Translations under genes and position numbers: made by a program
Shown: in pieces, positions 20,440-31,540 of the stretch
Position numbering within the stretch: position 1 is the first letter of the stretch
Layout: each line of letters begins with the position of its first letter
Notes under the pieces: generated by a model
What the model was told of the DNA's origin: nothing
Seen by the model: the letters and a program-made list of their open reading frames with translations, nothing else
Database searches by the model: none
Assembly (NCBI GenBank): GCA_027257055.1
Contig: JAPVLO010000995.1
Location: 62,001 to 126,000, forward strand
Source of the DNA: Cephalopachus bancanus
Lineage: Eukaryota > Chordata > Mammalia > Primates > Tarsiidae
DNA: 64,000 bases
Direction: 5' to 3'

Positions 20440-22620
20440 TAGGGTAGAAAAAAAATAAAATAAAAGGCATCTGACTTGGGAAGGAAGAAGTAAAATTATA
20501 TCTTCTTGCAGATGACATAATCTTATTTGTACAATGTCCCAAAGAGGCCACACACAAAAAATAACTATTAGACACTAATTCAACAAATTTGCAGGATAGA
20601 AAATCAACACAAAAATTAGCTGCATTGAATGTTAAACAACCTGAAAAGGAAATTAAGAAAGCAATTCAATTTATAGTAGCCACAAAGGAATAAAACACTT
20701 AGAAATAAGCCTAACCAAGAAGCCGAAAGGTTGTGCAGTGAAAACTAGAAAGCAGTGCAGAAATAAATTAAAGAAGATATATATAAATGGAAACATATTC
20801 TTTGCTCATGGATTGGAGGGTTTTATTTTGTAAGATGCCACACTACCCAAAGTAATCTGCAGATCTGATGCAATCTCTATAAAAATAATAATGACACTTT
20901 TTGCAGAAATAGAAAAATTTGCTCTAAAATTCCTATGAACCTCAAAGGAGCCTAAATAGCCAACAACGTTGAAAAACAAAAGCAAAGTTAGAGGACACAC
21001 AGTTCTTGCTTTCAAAACATTACAAAGCTACAGAAAACAAAATAATGTTAAACCGGCATAAGACAGGTCAACAGACCAATATAATAGAATCATAGCTCAT
21101 AGCGCATGCCTGTAATTCCGGCTACTTGGAAGGCTGAAGCAGAAGGATCGCAGGAGCCCAGCAGGTTGAGGCTACGGTGGCCGGGAGCGGCCACTGCACT
21201 CCAGTCTGGGTGACAGAGTGAGACACCAACTCAAAAAAAAAAAGAATCGTAGCTCAAAAATAAGCCCTGTATATGGACAAATGATCTTTAACAAGATGCC
21301 AAAACTCCTCAATGGAAAAGGGAAAATTATCTTCAAAGGATGGTGTTGGGAAAATTGGATATCTGCCTACAAAATAATGAAGTTGGACCCTCCTTATCTT
21401 ATCACATACAAAATTAACTCAAAAAGCATGAAAAACCCTCACTTAATCCATAAAACTATACAATTGCTAGAAAAAATACAGAGGAAAATTCATATGGCAT
21501 TTTACTTGACAATTATTTATTGGATATGGCAACAAAACACCAGCAATCAAAGTAAAAATAGGCAAAGGGAATTATGTCAAAATTAAAAATTCTTGTGTAT
21601 TGAAGTATGCAATCAACAAAACGAAAAGATAGTCTACACAACAGTAGAAAATATTAGCAAATTACTAACATCCAGAATATAAAGAACTACTATAAATAAA
21701 AATTTAAAAAATCAAATAACCTCGTTAGAATATGGGCAAAGGGCCTGAATAGACATTTCAACAAATATCATCTACAAATGGCCAACATGTGAAAAGATGT
21801 TCAGCATCATTAATTATCAGAGAAATGCAAACCATTACTACAATGAGATATCACTTTACATCTATTAGGATACTAGTATAAAAAATAAAATCAGAAAATG
21901 ACAAGTGTTTGTGAGGATGTGGAGAAATTGGAATCCTTGTGCACTTTTAGTGGGATCATAAAATGGTACAACCACTGTGGTAAACAGTATGGAGATTGTC
22001 AAAATCAAAAAATAGAATTATGTATGATCCAGCAATCCCATTTTTTGGTATACATATCATATATGATCCAGCAATCCCATTTTTGATATATATATATTCA
22101 AAATAATTGAAAACAGAATCTCAAAGAGAATTTGCACACCCATGTTCATAATATTAATCACAAAGCCAAAAGGTGAAAGCAACCCAAGTGTTCTATTCAT
22201 CAATGAATGAATGAGGTAAACAAATGTGTTATATACATACAGTGGAATACTGTTCAACCTTAAAAATGGAAACCTTGTCACATGCTACAGCATGGATGAA
22301 ACTTGAAGATATTATGCTAAGTGAAATGAAACAAAAAAGACAAATACTATATGGTTCCCTTATGCCAGGTATCTAAGGTATTCAAGTACATAGAAACAAA
22401 GTAGAATGGTGGTTACCAGAGGCTGGGGGGGAGATAAGAGGGGGGTTGTTGTTTAATTGGTAGAAAATTTCAGATTTGCAAGATGCAAAAGTTTAGGAGA
22501 TGTGTTTTATAACAGTGTAAATATATATAATACTACTGAACTCTTCACCTAAAAATGTTTAAGATGGTAAGTCTTAACATCTTTTTTTTTTTACCACAAA
22601 TTTAAAAGTTGAAAAAAGTT
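20440..22620 (+). mobile_element. L1: Old L1 fragment (ORF2 RT to 3' end)
   Basis: Starts near the reverse-transcriptase active-site region (the tract TTCTTGCAGATGACATAATC encodes the degenerate FADD box). It continues through the thumb and C-terminal region to a 3' end at about 22,600. Landmarks near 21,770-22,300 include GGCAAAGGGCCTGAATAGAC, ATCAGAGAAATGCAAA, and the GTGGAATACTGTTCAACC equivalent of the MEYY region. It has many stops and indels, much older than the L1s at 28,950 and 57,395. It is interrupted by a partial Alu at 21,096. Confidence 0.88.
21096..21250 (+). mobile_element. 5'-truncated young-type Alu (right monomer only)
   Basis: It begins at AGCGCATGCCTGTAATTCCG, inside the right monomer, runs through GTGGCCGGGAGCGGCCACTG to an A-tail, and is flanked by AGAATCATAGCTCA (before) and AGAATCGTAGCTCA (after). 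The duplication shows a real retroposed insertion truncated at its 5' end, within the old L1. Confidence 0.95.
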
Positions 22621-22789
22621 AAATTAAATGCATGTGAAGGATCCTGGAGGATACTTGGCACATACACTAAACTAGCTATTAGCTATTAATGGGGTTGTCA
22701 AATGCTGTTCCTCCAAGATGATCCTTCCCTGCTCTCCTCTCCCCAGTTTTTCCCCGTAGGCATAATATGTTATTTCCCAATTTGTACTT

Positions 22790-22905
22790 ATATTCTGTCC
22801 TGTTTCGTAGATACACTTAACAGTTTTCAGAGGCAGGGAATTTTTAAACATTGTATTCCCAGCTGGGTCCTACCCAGTACCTTGCATGTAGTAGGTGCTC
22901 ATGTT
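22790..22905 (+). mobile_element. L2 3'-end fragment
   Basis: The order TTTTCAGAGGCAGGGAATTT, ATTGTATTCCCAGC, TACCTTGCATGTAGTAGGTG matches the 3' end of L2. Diverged, so moderate confidence. Confidence 0.65.
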
Positions 22906-22909
22906 TTAA

Positions 22910-23690
22910 AAGTTATGTTCTTTTTCAAAAATATGAGTACAGCACATCATTCATATGGAAAAACCAGATATAATAAAATATAAAATGGAAAAAAATTATC
23001 CAAAATTCCATCACTTAAAATCAATCATGGTTAATATTTTATTTTTTTCAGTGAATACTTCTTGAATTAAATAGAATGAATATAAAATGCCAACTTGCCT
23101 TAGAAAGAAGGTAGGGCATATATATTCAAATAAATCTTGGAATTATCTTCCCTGAGAGTATTTCAGGGTAGATCAAGGCACTTGGTAGCCAAGAACTTGA
23201 TGGGGAAGTTGGAATAAAAGAGACAGTATAACTATGATGATACAAATATCGTTATTTTACCCAATATATAATGCGTATATACCAAAGATGTCTTTACCTA
23301 ATGAGGGAACTAGCAGAATGCTAATGTCAGTTCAAAGGAGGACATATGGGATGGATACAGTCAATAAGAGACAAGATACTAAAACCAAATTGCTAAATTA
23401 GATGCAAAACAAAGCATAACACAAAACCATACAATGGTAGCCTGTATGAATATCTGCTTTACTCAACAGGAATTATTTGCATCTCTGTTAGACAAAGATC
23501 ATATGCAACTTAATTAGCTAATATCTTCTTTTAAGGAAGCTGGTCCTTAGTCAATAGACAATTGTGGGCTAAAGTTCCTGCCGTATGTGTCACATGATCC
23601 TTAGGCAAAGCTTCTGGACAATTCTCCAGTGTGACATCCACCCTCTTGTCTTATTTCTAGTTTTGATAATTTTTCTATATTGGGAACCTC
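22910..23690. other. AT-rich intergenic DNA
   Basis: No gene or repeat that I can support. Confidence 0.5.
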
Positions 23691-23694
23691 AACT

Positions 23695-23930
23695 CACTGA
23701 ATAATTATTATGAAAAAGTATCGACTATGCATCATGGACCAGGCTACCGCTAAGCGCTCCCCAGGTAATAGATCATGGAATTCTTACAACAGCCCTGGAA
23801 GTAGGAACAGAGCTACTTGCTTGTACAGATGCTTAGAAAGGTCATTTCTCTAGGGTTATATGAGTGATAGAGTGACAATGCCTAGCCTCAGACTCAATTC
23901 TGTCTGTCTGTCCCTAATTCCAGACAAGCG
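23695..23930 (+). mobile_element. MIR SINE
   Basis: Sense MIR landmarks in order: CTATGCATCATGGACCAGGC, GCTAAGCGCT, TCTTACAACAGCCCTGGAAG, TTGTACAGATGC and TAGCCTCAGACTCAATTCTG. Diverged but collinear. Confidence 0.82.
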
Positions 23931-24431
23931 TTTCCATGGTGAGATGCTGGCACATCAGAAAGTAACATGAGGGGAAGCATTGGGAATTAGGAGAAAAAAG
24001 TAGAGCTTTCATTGAAGATGTTCTTTATAATTCCCATTATGTGTGTGCTGCATGATGTATACATAAGTACAGTCATTCATATGAAGTTCACGAATGGATA
24101 ACTATACATGTACCAGAGTGTTTCTGCTGCTATAACAAAATACCACAGACTTGGTCATTTATACACAGCATAAATTTGTTGCTCACAGTTATGAAGGTTG
24201 AGAAGTTTGAGATCAAGGTGCCAGAAGGTTCAGTGTCTGATGAGTCTGCTTCCAAGATAGTGCTTTGAATGCTGTGTCTTCCAGAGAAGATGGAAAACCT
24301 AAGTTCTCACATGGCAAAAGGACACAAGAAATAAGGGTCAAGCTAGTTTCCTCCAACTCATCTACAAGACACTAATCCCCATTCATGAGGGCTCCCCACT
24401 CATGGACTAATTACCTTTTACAGGCCTCATG

Positions 24432-24491
24432 TCTTCTCCTTCTCCTCCTCCTCCTCCTCCTCCTCCTCCTCCTTCCTCCTCTTCTTCTTAT

Positions 24492-24522
<31 letters not shown>
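24432..24522. repeat. CTC/CTT trinucleotide microsatellite (Alu-tail derived)
   Basis: About 90 bases of CTC then CTT repeats abut the 3' (A-tail) end of the antisense Alu. This is consistent with an A-tail that evolved to GAG/GAA on the Alu's strand. A 70-aa leucine-rich frame here is repeat translation. Confidence 0.92.
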
Positions 24523-24524
<2 letters not shown>

Positions 24525-24788
24525 GAGTTGGAGTCTCTTATTACCCAGTGTGGAGTACAGTGGCACTGTCATGGCTCTACTTCCAGGGCTTAAGTGATCC
24601 CTCCACCTCAGCTTCCCAGGTAGCTGAGTCTAGAGGTGTGCACTACCACATCCAATTAATTTTTTTATTTCTTGTATATAGACAAGGTCTCATTATATTG
24701 CCTAGGCTGGTCTTGAACTGGACTGATGATCCTCCCACCTCAGTCCCACAAAGCGCTGTGATTACAGGTGTGAGACACTGCACCTCTT
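24522..24788 (-). mobile_element. Older Alu, antisense
   Basis: GAGTTGGAGTCTCTTATTAC, GCTTCCCAGGTAGCTGAG, GCCTAGGCTGGTCTTGAACT and GTGATTACAGGTGTGAGACA lie in antisense Alu order. It is slightly shortened and old. Confidence 0.92.
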
Positions 24789-24857
24789 AATGCTGTTGCG
24801 CTGGGGATTAAGTTTCAGCATGCACTTTGGAGGGGACACAGATAATCAAACCAGAGG

Positions 24858-26435
24858 ACAGCAACACATGGAGTAGCATACTTGAAACAATCAAAAAATC
24901 TTGGAGTTTTCTGTCATAAAGCCTTTTGGTTCATTGGGGCCATGGCTTGCTCACAAGTTCACATTTGCAACTTGGCATTTCTGACTGTCTTCCCTAACCA
25001 TACTCGGGTTGTTTTCTCAAGATATTTAAGATTTGAGGTTGCCAGCTGGGTGGACTGAGAGACTTACAGCAAGAGGGGGTGCGGAATTTTCATTCCTAGA
25101 GAGCTCAGGAGAGGCTGGGAGGCAGCATTGTTTTCCTTCTGGGCCTTGGCTGGGGAGTCTTAGGGATGGCAAATCAGTTTTCTTATTCCTTTCTGCCCCA
25201 CTCTGTGCTTTGTGCCAGTGGAGAGAAGAGAGGTTTGTCATGAAATGGAGAGTGGTTCATACAACATGATTTCTAGGCAGGAGCTTCCAGAAATCACATT
25301 GGTAGATGGTTGAAGTGATCTGAAGATGAAAGAAAGAAAACCACCCAGGTCCTGGCCTAGGAAAACCAAAGGGCAATGAAGGCTGGATGCAGAGTACACA
25401 GGAATCAAGGAGACCTGCTTCTGGAACAAAGTACCAGGGTTCTTCCCAAAGCCAAATAGGGGAAGTGCTCAGAGCTCCTAGGGCAAGCACCAAGCACTTC
25501 AAGTATGCTGTAACATCAGTATTATTGAACTTTTTTTGAAATTACTAGTTACACTTGGTTGAATAAGTTACTCCTCAATGCAATTAAGAATGTATTATAG
25601 GTTAACTTCATAGATGAGCTGAGAAAAGTACTCATTATCTTTTCTCTCCAGGAGACACTGCAGAGCATTATGACCATACTAAGAGGCTTTGCACTCTTGC
25701 CACTGGATCAGGAAACAAACAAGGAGGAGACATCAGAGCACCTGGCCTAGCTAGCAGTGCCCCCCAGCTCCCCACATCATGCCCAGACGTTTCCCCAGTC
25801 AGAACGCCTTCATTGAAATAGCCATGTGTGGAGAAGTTGGGATGTGCAGCCTCCTTCCTGGTCCTAAGTGCACCCCCAAAGGCAGATGACCTTCATGGAC
25901 CTCCCCAAAATGGGTTATGGCACAAGAGGAGAGTCTGACCCTAGGGGAAAAGGAGGAAGTTTTCAGAATGGGCATGACTTGGAAGCTCAGCCTCCCATTT
26001 CAGCTCACCTTTTGCTAGAAGAGATAAGCCAATCCTCACCCTTCTGTTAGAAGAAATATATAAGCTCACCAGAGGATTCTCTTTGGGCCTGCCTCTTCGC
26101 AATGGTAAGACTCCAGAGGGGATTGTGGGTACTGAGCCATGGTTCTGCTTTGCAGAGTTTTGCCATTTGATTGACAACCAATTGTGATAGGTACTGTCCT
26201 TGGAAGTCCTCACCACTTAGTATAGTCATGAACAGTGACTTCTGCACCCTTCTAGCAAGGTCTATCAGTGGCAACAGCATGAGATCAACCTGAGGACTGT
26301 TAGCTCTGCAAGTGCTCAGCCCAATCCCAACCCCACTGAGAGAGAATATGCATTTTGACTAGATTCTTCAGGTGATCTGGATATGTGTGCATTTGAGAAG
26401 CACTAATCTGAACTATTTAAGAAGTTAACGGATCT
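24858..26435. other. Intergenic DNA, nothing recognised
   Basis: Mixed composition with short open frames on both strands (for example 25,033-25,269 and 25,257-25,502). None shows protein-family features or splice context that I can defend. Confidence 0.45.
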
Positions 26436-26640
26436 GAGGCCAAGTCTGAGTTCCATCACTTACTTATTATGAGACTTCAGGAAAGTTACTTTGCCTCTTT
26501 GAGCCTGAGTTTCTACATCTGTAAAGCAGAAATAAAAATAGGTTTCGCCACAAAAGCTGTTGCAAGGAAGACTTGCAATCCTCTATATGTAAACCATAGC
26601 ACCCAGCACAAAGTAAGTGCTCAGAAAATACTAGTCTAAG
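26436..26640 (-). mobile_element. MIR SINE
   Basis: Antisense MIR: GAGTTCCATCACTTACTTAT, AAGTTACTTTGCCTCTTTGA, TTTCTACATCTGTAAAGC, ATAGCACCCAGCACAAAGTA and GTGCTCAGAAAATA. Nearly complete. Confidence 0.88.
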
Positions 26641-26821
26641 AGTAATGTGCCCTCCTCCCACATCAGAAAGCTAGCATTGTTACATCTGCATATTAAAGAG
26701 TGCCTCAACCTACCTAGCATATTTTTTCTCAGTCTATATTCATGAAAGACTGGTTAATAATACTTTACCTATTAGTGTCAGAGAGGGGTGGAACTTTGAT
26801 ACCTCTCAAAGATCACCAATG

Positions 26822-27112
26822 CACTGGGCACAGTGACTCAGGCCTGTAATCCCAGCACTTTGGGAGGCCTAGGAAAGAGCATTACCTGAGTCCAGGTGTT
26901 CAAGACCAGCCTGGACAACTTGGGAAGACCTCATCTCTACAATATAAAAAAAAATTAGCCAGGTAAGGTAGCACACATCTGTAGTTCTGGCTACTTGGAA
27001 GTCTGAAGTAGAAGGATCACCTGAGCCCAGTAGGTCGACACTGAGGTGGCCACAAGCATGCCACTGCACTCCAGACTGGGTGACACAGTGAGATTCCTAC
27101 TAAAAAAAAAAG
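26822..27112 (+). mobile_element. Older Alu, sense
   Basis: Complete dimer beginning CTGGGCACAGTGACTCAGGC, with CCTGGACAACTTGGGAAGAC, TTAGCCAGGTAAGGTAGCAC and CCACTGCACTCCAGACTGGG, and an A-tail. Its right arm approaches, but does not share, the young GGCCGGGAGCGGCC motif. This suggests a relative of the ancestor of that subfamily. Confidence 0.93.
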
Positions 27113-27189
27113 GATTGCAAATGGAAACTATTGACCTTTTTCTAGAAATGAAGAAAACAAAACACAGTTTTCAGTGAGTTTCAGTTTTC

Positions 27190-27715
27190 AAGAGGGCCCC
27201 AATTATCCCTACTTCCCAGACTTCACACACCTATGTGATGTCCTCCCACTTGGACAGGGCTGATGTGTAAAACTAATAAGATACTGCAGAAATTATGAGG
27301 TGAGACCTCCAAAGGCAGGTCATATAAGATGTCATAAATTCTGCCTTGCTTGCTCTTAGATCACTCACTCCAGGGGAAGCCATCTGGCAGCCAAGACATG
27401 AGAACCTTCAAGCAACCCTAAGGAGAGGCCGATGTGGCAAGACCTGAGACCCACTCCACAGCCAGCATCACTTGTCAGCCATGTGAGCAAGTCACCTTGC
27501 AAGTGAATGCTCCAATCCTGATCAAGCTTCAAATGACTACAGCCCTGCAACCCCAGGTGACATTTTAAGTACAACCTCATGAGAGACCCTATGCCAGAAC
27601 AACCCAGCTAAACTATTCCTAAATACTGACCTGCAGAAACTGTGAAATAATAAATATTTATTGTTGTTTTAAATCAATGTATTTTGAGAAACGTTTGCAG
27701 CAATAGATAAGCCCA
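27190..27715 (+). mobile_element. MLT1-type MaLR LTR
   Basis: Collinear with the 3' two-thirds of an MLT1 LTR: TCTGCCTTGCTTGCTCTTAG, GGGGAAGCCATCTGGCAG, GAGAGGCCGATGTGGCAAG, AGCCATGTGAGCAAGTCACC, CAACCTCATGAGAGACCCTA, GCCAGAACAACCCAGCTAA, GTGAAATAATAAATATTTAT and TTGTTGTTTTAA, ending GCAGCAATAGATAA. No internal sequence is attached; it is a solo LTR. The polyadenylation signal region is intact-looking. Confidence 0.92.
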
Positions 27716-28311
27716 CTATAGTTGCCAAATATATATATGCAAAGTGCTGATAAAATTATCATATCTAAGATCAACAGAAAAAATAAAACTAAAGGAATAA
27801 GATTCTCTTTCACTGACATTTGAAAAAGCATTCCCGCAGTTTACAGATACATAGGACACATGGGTCCAAGATAAGACATGTTAGCAGGGGTGACACATCC
27901 TGCCCTTGTCCCCTTAGGCTTCCATGGAATGAATGGATTAACAAGGGTTGAGAATTTTCCTTCCAGGAGTTTTTTTATGTCCCTCCACTTTCTCCTTCCT
28001 GGGGAAGCAGACTTACCTGAATGATGCATTTGGGAGAAGGATTTCAACATACTTAACTCTGTCCAGCCCTCCCAGTTCCAGGTAAAGACTGACTGCAATC
28101 CCACAAATAAGCTTATTGAAGAAGGTTCCCACAGGGAAGGCCTGTAGTGATCCAGCCCTTCCAAGGAAGCTGTTCACAGTCTTAAATTGAATGCAGTGTT
28201 AGGATCCATGTGTCCATATACTGAAGCCACATCTTCTATATAGTTTTTATTAGTGCAAAGTGTCACTATGATCTCTATCTTTGTGACACTGTGTTGACCT
28301 CTCAATTGGTT
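27716..28311. other. Intergenic DNA, nothing recognised
   Basis: No repeat or gene recognised. An antisense frame of 107 codons at 27,841-28,164 has no family features. Confidence 0.45.
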
Positions 28312-28949
28312 TCACATTTGATAGAGAAATAAGAAACCAACAAGAAACAAGAGATCTACAAAAAAATTACCTAGGAGTAAACTTAACCAAGTAGATGAAA
28401 GATCTCTACAAGGAAGACTACAAAACACTGATGAAAGAAATTGTAGATGACACAACAAATGGGAAAATATTCCATGCTTATAGATTGGAAGTATTAATAT
28501 TGCTAAACTACCACACTGTCCAATGCAATCCTTATCAAATACAAATGTCATTTTTCACAGAATTAGAAAAAGCTATCCTAAAATTCACTCAGAACTAAAA
28601 AACAACCAGAATAGCCAAAGCAATCCTAAGAAAAAATAACAAAGCTGGAGGCATCACATTACCTGACTTCAAATTATATTACAAGCCTGTGGCTAAAAAA
28701 ACTGTGTGGTACTGGTACAAAAATAGACAAATAGATCAATGGAACAGAATAGAGACCCCAGAAATAAAGCCACATATTTACAGCTAACTGATCTTTGGCA
28801 AAATTGACAAAACCATACACTGGGAAAGGACACATTTTTCAATAAAGGTGCTGGGAAAATTGGATTGCCACACCCAGAAGAAGACAAGGGGATCTCTATC
28901 TCCCACAATATTTTTTAAAAAGCTCAAACTAGATTAAAGACTTAAATGT
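28312..28949 (+). mobile_element. L1: Old L1 ORF2, left half of split host element
   Basis: Degenerate ORF2 sequence covers the region just after the RT active site. The GGAAGACTACAAAACACTGA landmark lies near 28,410 and ACTGTGTGGTACTGGTAC near 28,700. The ACTGATCTTTGGCAAAATTG and GTGCTGGGAAAATTGGATTG landmarks follow. It stops at AAAGACTTAAATGT (28,936-28,949) and resumes collinearly at 36,868. Confidence 0.9.
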
Positions 28950-29004
28950 GAGGAGACGAGGCAAGATGACGACGGCATAGGTGAACTGGTGAGATTCTCT
29001 GAAC

Positions 29005-30302
29005 GTGAGTTCCCAAAAAGGCTATTACTTCTCTTCCCCCATCCCCCAGCCCACCACCAACCATGCTGGTGCCAGGCCCGAGAACTTTAATCCCACGCAA
29101 AGCCAGATATTGTGCCCCCCCACTGCTGCCATTCTACTCGTGTGTGGAAGTCCCAGGTCCCAGCCCCCTCCAGATCCCTCCCCAGCTGCATTGTCTCCAG
29201 CCCGGGTACCGAACACCAAGCTGCCGTCACACAGGGAGGCTCTGGGTGCCCACCCCTCAGAGGCCAGTCCCATTCCTGGCAGAAATACTCTGGGTCCCAG
29301 CACCACTCTCGCCGCTTACCACCTGCCCTTTGGAACTTTGGAGCTCTGGAACTCCGAGTTCACCCTGGCTGAGGCACTCAGTGTGAGACCCCAAGCCGGA
29401 GGACCCAGGCAAGTGGAGAAAAACAGATCTGCTTAAACTGCCTCGCCATTCTTCAGGCAGAGACTTCCATTGCCCCGCCCACCTATCAACAAACTTTACC
29501 TCATTCCTAAGGCCAGATATTGCAGCGTGCGGGGAAGTTTTGGGTCCCTGCTCCCTCTGGCTCTCTCCCTGGCCGCATTGTCTCCAGCCCGGCACCTGGC
29601 ACCGCCGGTCACACAGGGAGGCTCTGGGTGCCCGCCCCTCAGAGACACCAGTCCCATTCCTGGCTGAAGTACCCTGTGGAGGGCCCAGAGCCACTCTCGC
29701 CGCCCACTGCCTGCCCTTTGGAGCTTTGGAGCTCTGGAACTCCGGGCCCACCTGGGCTGAGGCACTCAGTGAGAGACCCCAAGCCGGGGGACCCAGAAAA
29801 GTGGAGAAAAACAGATCTGGGTAAACTACCTTGCTATTCTCCAGGCAGAGACTTCCATTGCCCCACCCACCTATCAAGAAACTTTACCTCAGTTCCTAAG
29901 GCAACAGCGTGAAACAGGAGACAAAGCCCCACCCCTATGATGCAATGAAAAACAAAAGGGAGAGGCTGGAATCGGAGATCACAGAAGTGACTGTAGTCTG
30001 ATCACTTATTTTGACTTATGGTTTTATCATTGAAACTGTTGGTCTAGATTACGTCTGGTGTTTACCTTCTGACTTATACTGTTCCTTGATTTTTTTGGCC
30101 TGTCTCTGTGTAGCTATCAGTATTCTTTAGGGAATCTTTCTTACCTGTCTTTCGTACATCTTCCCACCCCTGTGTCTTTTTCTCACCTGATAGTTGGTAC
30201 GTATATCTGTTTTCCCTCTCACACTTCTCTCTTTCTAACTCCCTATTGACACCCCCTTCCTCCATTATTTTCCTCTTTTATATGCCCCCTATTTAAATCT
30301 AG
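29005..30302 (+). other. Intron-like GT...AG segment of the L1 5' UTR
   Basis: The segment opens GTGAGT (29,005), a strong donor, and closes with a long pyrimidine tract and AAATCTAG (AG at 30,301-30,302). The L1 copy at 57,395 joins the sequence before it (CTCTGAAC/T) directly to the sequence after it (GGACCAAG / GGAACAAGG), with exactly this 1,298-base block absent. Both tandem monomers lie inside the segment, so splicing removes most of the presumed promoter. Confidence 0.85.
29101..29900 (+). repeat. Two ~410/390-bp tandem monomers in the L1 5' UTR
   Basis: Unit one runs 29,101-29,510, beginning AGCCAGATATTGTGCC. Unit two runs 29,511-29,900, beginning GGCCAGATATTGCAGC. Both contain GTCACACAGGGAGGCTCTGG, CAGTCCCATTCCTGGC, TTTGGAGCTCTGGAACTCCG, GAGACCCCAAGCCGG and CAGGCAGAGACTTCCATTGC in the same order. 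A partial tail of another monomer (ACTTTAATCCCACGC) precedes unit one. Confidence 0.93.
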
Positions 30303-30487
30303 GGACCAAGACTGAATACTGCAGAATAGACAGACTGTAAAGCAGAGGGAAAAGTGAACAAAGCCAGAAGACCCTCATAAGGAAGAACAGGTCATTGCAG
30401 AAAAGAAATAAAAGCAACCCCACCTTCCCTCAAAAAAAGAATTGAAGAGGGGGAGGGAAAGGGGGAGAGGGAGAAAAATCTACAGAA

Positions 30488-31445
30488 ATGAAGAAAAACC
30501 AAAAGAAAAGTATGGGTCTCTCCCAGACTCCTGGAGAGCAGACATTGAGAAAACTGACTTTGGAATGCAAACAATGAAAAATCCCAGAATGAAGGGTCTC
30601 AAAATGCAATTGTAGATATAAACAATAAGGAGAGATTAAAAAGAATTGAGGAGACACAAGAAGAAACTAGGAAGGAGCTGATATCTGAGATAACAGTAAT
30701 AAAGAATACTGTGAATGAAATAAATAACAAATTGATAAGCATGGAAAGCAGAATTACCCAAGCAGAAGAAAGAATCTCAGAGGTTGAGGACCAAAATATA
30801 GAAATAACCCAAACTCTTAAAAACACAGAAAATAAGCTCAAAAAGACAGAACAAAACCTTCAAGAGATCAGTGACTACCTCAAGAGGCCTAACCTAAGAA
30901 TAATCTGACTCCCTGAGGCAGAAAGAGAAACAGAGACCACATTGGAACAAACTTTCCATCAGATCATTCAAGAAAACTTCCCTTATCTAATCAGTGATAT
31001 AAAAATTCAAACACAAGAGATTCAGAGAACCCCCGCAAGACAACAAATGAGAAGACCAACTCCTAGACACATAATAATGCGCCTAAATATGGTAGGCACA
31101 AAAGAAAAAATCCTAAAGGCAGCAAGAGAAAAAGGCCAGATCACCTACCATGGAAGACCAATCAGAATAGCAACAGATTTACCTGCAGAAACCCTGCAGG
31201 CTAGGAGAGCTTGGAACCCTATCTTCTAAGTCCTAAAAGATAAACAATTTCAACCAAGAATAACCTACCCGGAAAAGCTAAGCTTCATCAGTGAAGAAGA
31301 ATTAAAATCTTTCCCAGATATCCAATCCCTAAGAACTTATGCTGCCACCAAACCATCTCTACATGAAACACTTAAGAAAGTACTAAACACAGATGAAAAG
31401 GAAAAAAGAAAAACGTTCTTCACAAGAGTACAGGAAAAAGAATAA
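30488..31445 (+). pseudogene. ORF1: L1 ORF1 (copy A), disabled
   Basis: Encodes remnants of the L1 RNA-binding chaperone ORF1p, which forms trimers and coats L1 RNA. The coiled-coil part is visible (residues ISMESRITQAEERISE, 30,711-30,908). It is followed by the RRM/C-terminal part (30,942-31,229). Disablements compared with the sister copy at 57,777: an early frameshift near 30,540, a GGA-to-TGA stop at 30,906-30,908, and an AAA-to-TAA stop at 31,227-31,229. It cannot make full-length protein. Confidence 0.9.
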
Positions 31446-31540
31446 AATACAAACAAACCAACCCCAAACCCAAAAGAAAGACAAAAAAAAAAGAAAAAAG
31501 AAAAAACCAAGTGGAAGAACAACAACTCAATAAGAACTCC

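Larger units (their letters stand above)
24113..24857 (+). mobile_element. Old mammalian interspersed repeat split by an Alu (family not named)
   Basis: The left part, 24,113-24,426, contains TGCTATAACAAAATACCACA, GAAGTTTGAGATCAAGGTGC, CTCACATGGCAAAAGGACAC and ACTAATCCCCATTCATGAGG. The right part, 24,787-24,857, contains GGGGATTAAGTTTCAGCATG and GGAGGGGACACA. This order is that of a common old mammalian repeat whose name I cannot assign safely. The microsatellite and Alu at 24,432-24,788 are inserted between the two parts. Confidence 0.7.
28950..30487 (+). promoter_or_regulatory. L1 copy A 5' UTR / internal promoter region
   Basis: Begins GAGGAGACGAGGCAAGATGA, the expected L1 start. It contains two ~410-base GC-rich tandem monomers at 29,101-29,900, then a pyrimidine-rich stretch (30,140-30,302) and an A/G-rich leader up to the ORF1 start. 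L1 5' UTRs hold the element's promoter; tandem monomers as promoter units are known from rodent L1s. Promoter activity here is inferred, not shown. Confidence 0.7.

Noticed and set aside
29005..29436. 143-codon sense frame in the L1 5' UTR
   Set aside because: Lies inside the segment that I interpret as an intron of the 5' UTR; it does not repeat in the second monomer in the same frame with codon constraint visible.
30711..31229. Functional ORF1 in copy A
   Set aside because: Two in-frame stops relative to the sister copy and an early frameshift.
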